7,263 nt of DNA from Dehalococcoidia bacterium (lineage in GTDB: Bacteria > Chloroflexota > Dehalococcoidia > GIF9 > UBA5629): assembly GCA_007280145.1 (NCBI GenBank), contig QYPU01000087.1, forward strand, positions 1 through 7,263, in the 5' to 3' direction. The number at the start of each line of letters is the position of its first letter. The stretch's first letter is position 1. Below the pieces are notes generated by a model that saw nothing but the letters and a program-made list of their open reading frames with translations, was not told where the DNA came from and did no database searches. Shown one piece after another: positions 6,583-7,263 of this stretch. The position numbers and the translations under genes are program-made.

Positions 6583-7113
6583 TTAGCCTCCATCCAGAGA
6601 GTGGTGCTCTATCTTGGTAAACCAACCTGCTGGGTCAATAATGTACTCCCGGTAGTCAACCAGGGCCAGGTAGTGACCTCTCTCTTCGGCAGCCAAAGCC
6701 TCATAAAATCTTTTCTCAACGTCATAGACAGCTTCTTCACCCCGACTTTTGTAGAAATCATAAGTTTTATTTTCCATATCCATAGCTATAGTTATAGCAT
6801 CAAGCTCAGCAGGGGCTGCCTTAATATCAGGGTCAGCCGCCTCCATCGCCTTGAAGAATAAACTGCCCGGGTCGCTTCTTTCCTCAGGCTGAATGTCAAT
6901 CTCAGGCCAGGCTTCCTTGTTCTTAATCGCCTTATATATGTCTTCAAATCTCTGCCGATGCTTGTCCTCCTCAACAGCCAACCATTCAAAAAGTTCTTTG
7001 CCTACCTTGTTAGTACTCTCCTGGCTGACTTTCCGGTAGTATTCCTTACCATCAACTTCCATCTGAATAGCATACCGAAGCGCTTCTATAGTTTTTGCCT
7101 GTTCATTTTCCAT
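6583..7113 (-). CDS. Ferritin-like di-iron protein (rubrerythrin family, no rubredoxin domain)
   Basis: Predicted four-helix-bundle di-iron protein; rubrerythrin relatives reduce hydrogen peroxide, and others store or handle iron. The 176 residues contain two helix pairs. E19 in helix A and EEDKH (E49, H52) in helix B are mirrored by E114 in helix C and EERGH (E144, H147) in helix D, a full carboxylate/histidine di-iron set. The C-terminal tail DPAGWFTKIEHHSLDGG is of a type common in ferritin-family proteins of anaerobes. Unlike classical rubrerythrin it has no CxxC rubredoxin domain, so an external electron donor is needed if it is a peroxidase; the Hrb rubredoxin encoded downstream is a candidate. 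An AGGGG site 9 nt before the ATG supports the start. It begins 14 nt after the thioesterase gene and ends 16 nt before sufC, so it is probably in the same operon. The exact substrate is unknown. Confidence 0.85.
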   Translation of the reverse strand: MENEQAKTIEALRYAIQMEVDGKEYYRKVSQESTNKVGKELFEWLAVEEDKHRQRFEDIYKAIKNKEAWPEIDIQPEERSDPGSLFFKAMEAADPDIKAAPAELDAITIAMDMENKTYDFYKSRGEEAVYDVEKRFYEALAAEERGHYLALVDYREYIIDPAGWFTKIEHHSLDGG

Positions 7114-7127
7114 CTACTTATTCCCCT

Positions 7128-7263
7128 TCACTTTCCAGATTTGGCCTTTCGAGCTTGGTATCTTGCCAACCCCTCATTAAAAAGTCTCTCCTCTTCCTCA
7201 GTGCTAACAATTAGCGGTGGCACCTCTATAGGCTTTCCTTCAGCATCCACAGCTACCATTATA
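7128..7263 (-). CDS. Acyl-CoA thioesterase, hotdog family (C-terminal fragment)
   Basis: Only the last 44 codons and the TGA stop are in the window; the gene continues past the right edge. The fragment reads MVAVDAEGKPIEVPPL (residues 2-17 of the fragment), followed by an acidic/basic helix with TEEEERLF. This matches from memory the C-terminal strand and tail of YciA/BACH-type hotdog acyl-CoA hydrolases, whose pattern is (T)xVAxDxxGKPxxVPPL followed by a charged helix. Such enzymes hydrolyse acyl-CoA to free acid and CoA. The catalytic region is outside the window. The stop lies 14 nt before the ferritin-like gene, so it may head or belong to the same transcript, though a functional link to the redox genes is not evident. 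Confidence 0.75.
   Translation of the reverse strand, partial: IMVAVDAEGKPIEVPPLIVSTEEEERLFNEGLARYQARKAKSGK

Noticed and set aside
6193..6861. Plus-strand open frame of 222 codons antisense to sufC and the ferritin-like gene
   Set aside because: It spans two well-supported genes on the other strand and has no family resemblance, so it is a shadow frame.
1..7263. CRISPR array, tRNA, rRNA, transposase or phage genes
   Set aside because: I saw no regularly spaced repeats, no tRNA- or rRNA-like segments and no mobile-element protein; coding on the minus strand accounts for nearly all of the window.

Overview
The window reads as part of the chromosome of an anaerobic, or at best briefly oxygen-tolerant, bacterium. 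It carries enzymes typical of anaerobes that meet O2, superoxide or NO: a flavodiiron protein, a desulfoferrodoxin-type superoxide reductase, a rubredoxin-containing flavoprotein and a ferritin-like di-iron protein. It also carries a two-gene SufC/SufB-type Fe-S assembly module of the kind found in archaea, Clostridia and Chloroflexota. The short imperfect palindrome at 2085-2126 resembles intergenic repeats I associate with Dehalococcoidia genomes, so Chloroflexota is my first guess and Clostridia the second. This is inference and no marker gene is present.

Every convincing gene is on the minus strand, so the biological order runs from high to low coordinates. (1) 7263-7128: C-terminal end of an acyl-CoA thioesterase, cut by the window edge. 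(2) 7113-6583: ferritin-like/rubrerythrin-family di-iron protein. (3) 6566-5808: SufC-type ATPase. (4) 5823-4585: SufB-type scaffold, overlapping sufC by 16 nt. (5) 4562-3876: flavin reductase-rubredoxin fusion (high-molecular-weight rubredoxin, Hrb). (6) 3874-2690: A-type flavoprotein (flavodiiron O2/NO reductase), 1 nt after hrb. (7) 2589-2212: desulfoferrodoxin, after a 100-nt gap. (8) 2037-1: CopA-type copper P-type ATPase, after a 174-nt gap, running off the left edge. Genes 1 to 6 are spaced so tightly (overlap to 22 nt) that one transcript is likely. dfx may be co-transcribed or have its own signals. copA probably starts a new unit, because a possible terminator, a CsoR-like palindrome and a repeat lie between it and dfx.

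The proteins form a coherent set. Hrb can take electrons from NAD(P)H through flavin to its rubredoxin domain, the expected donor to the flavodiiron protein (O2 to water or NO to N2O) and plausibly to the superoxide reductase. The ferritin-like protein could remove peroxide or handle iron. The SufC/SufB pair would rebuild Fe-S clusters. CopA exports copper, another agent that destroys exposed Fe-S clusters. I read the locus as an oxidative/nitrosative defence and Fe-S maintenance island. Each family is known; the combination, and the minimal Suf module inside it, are the most interesting part. I see no CRISPR array, tRNA, rRNA or transposase.
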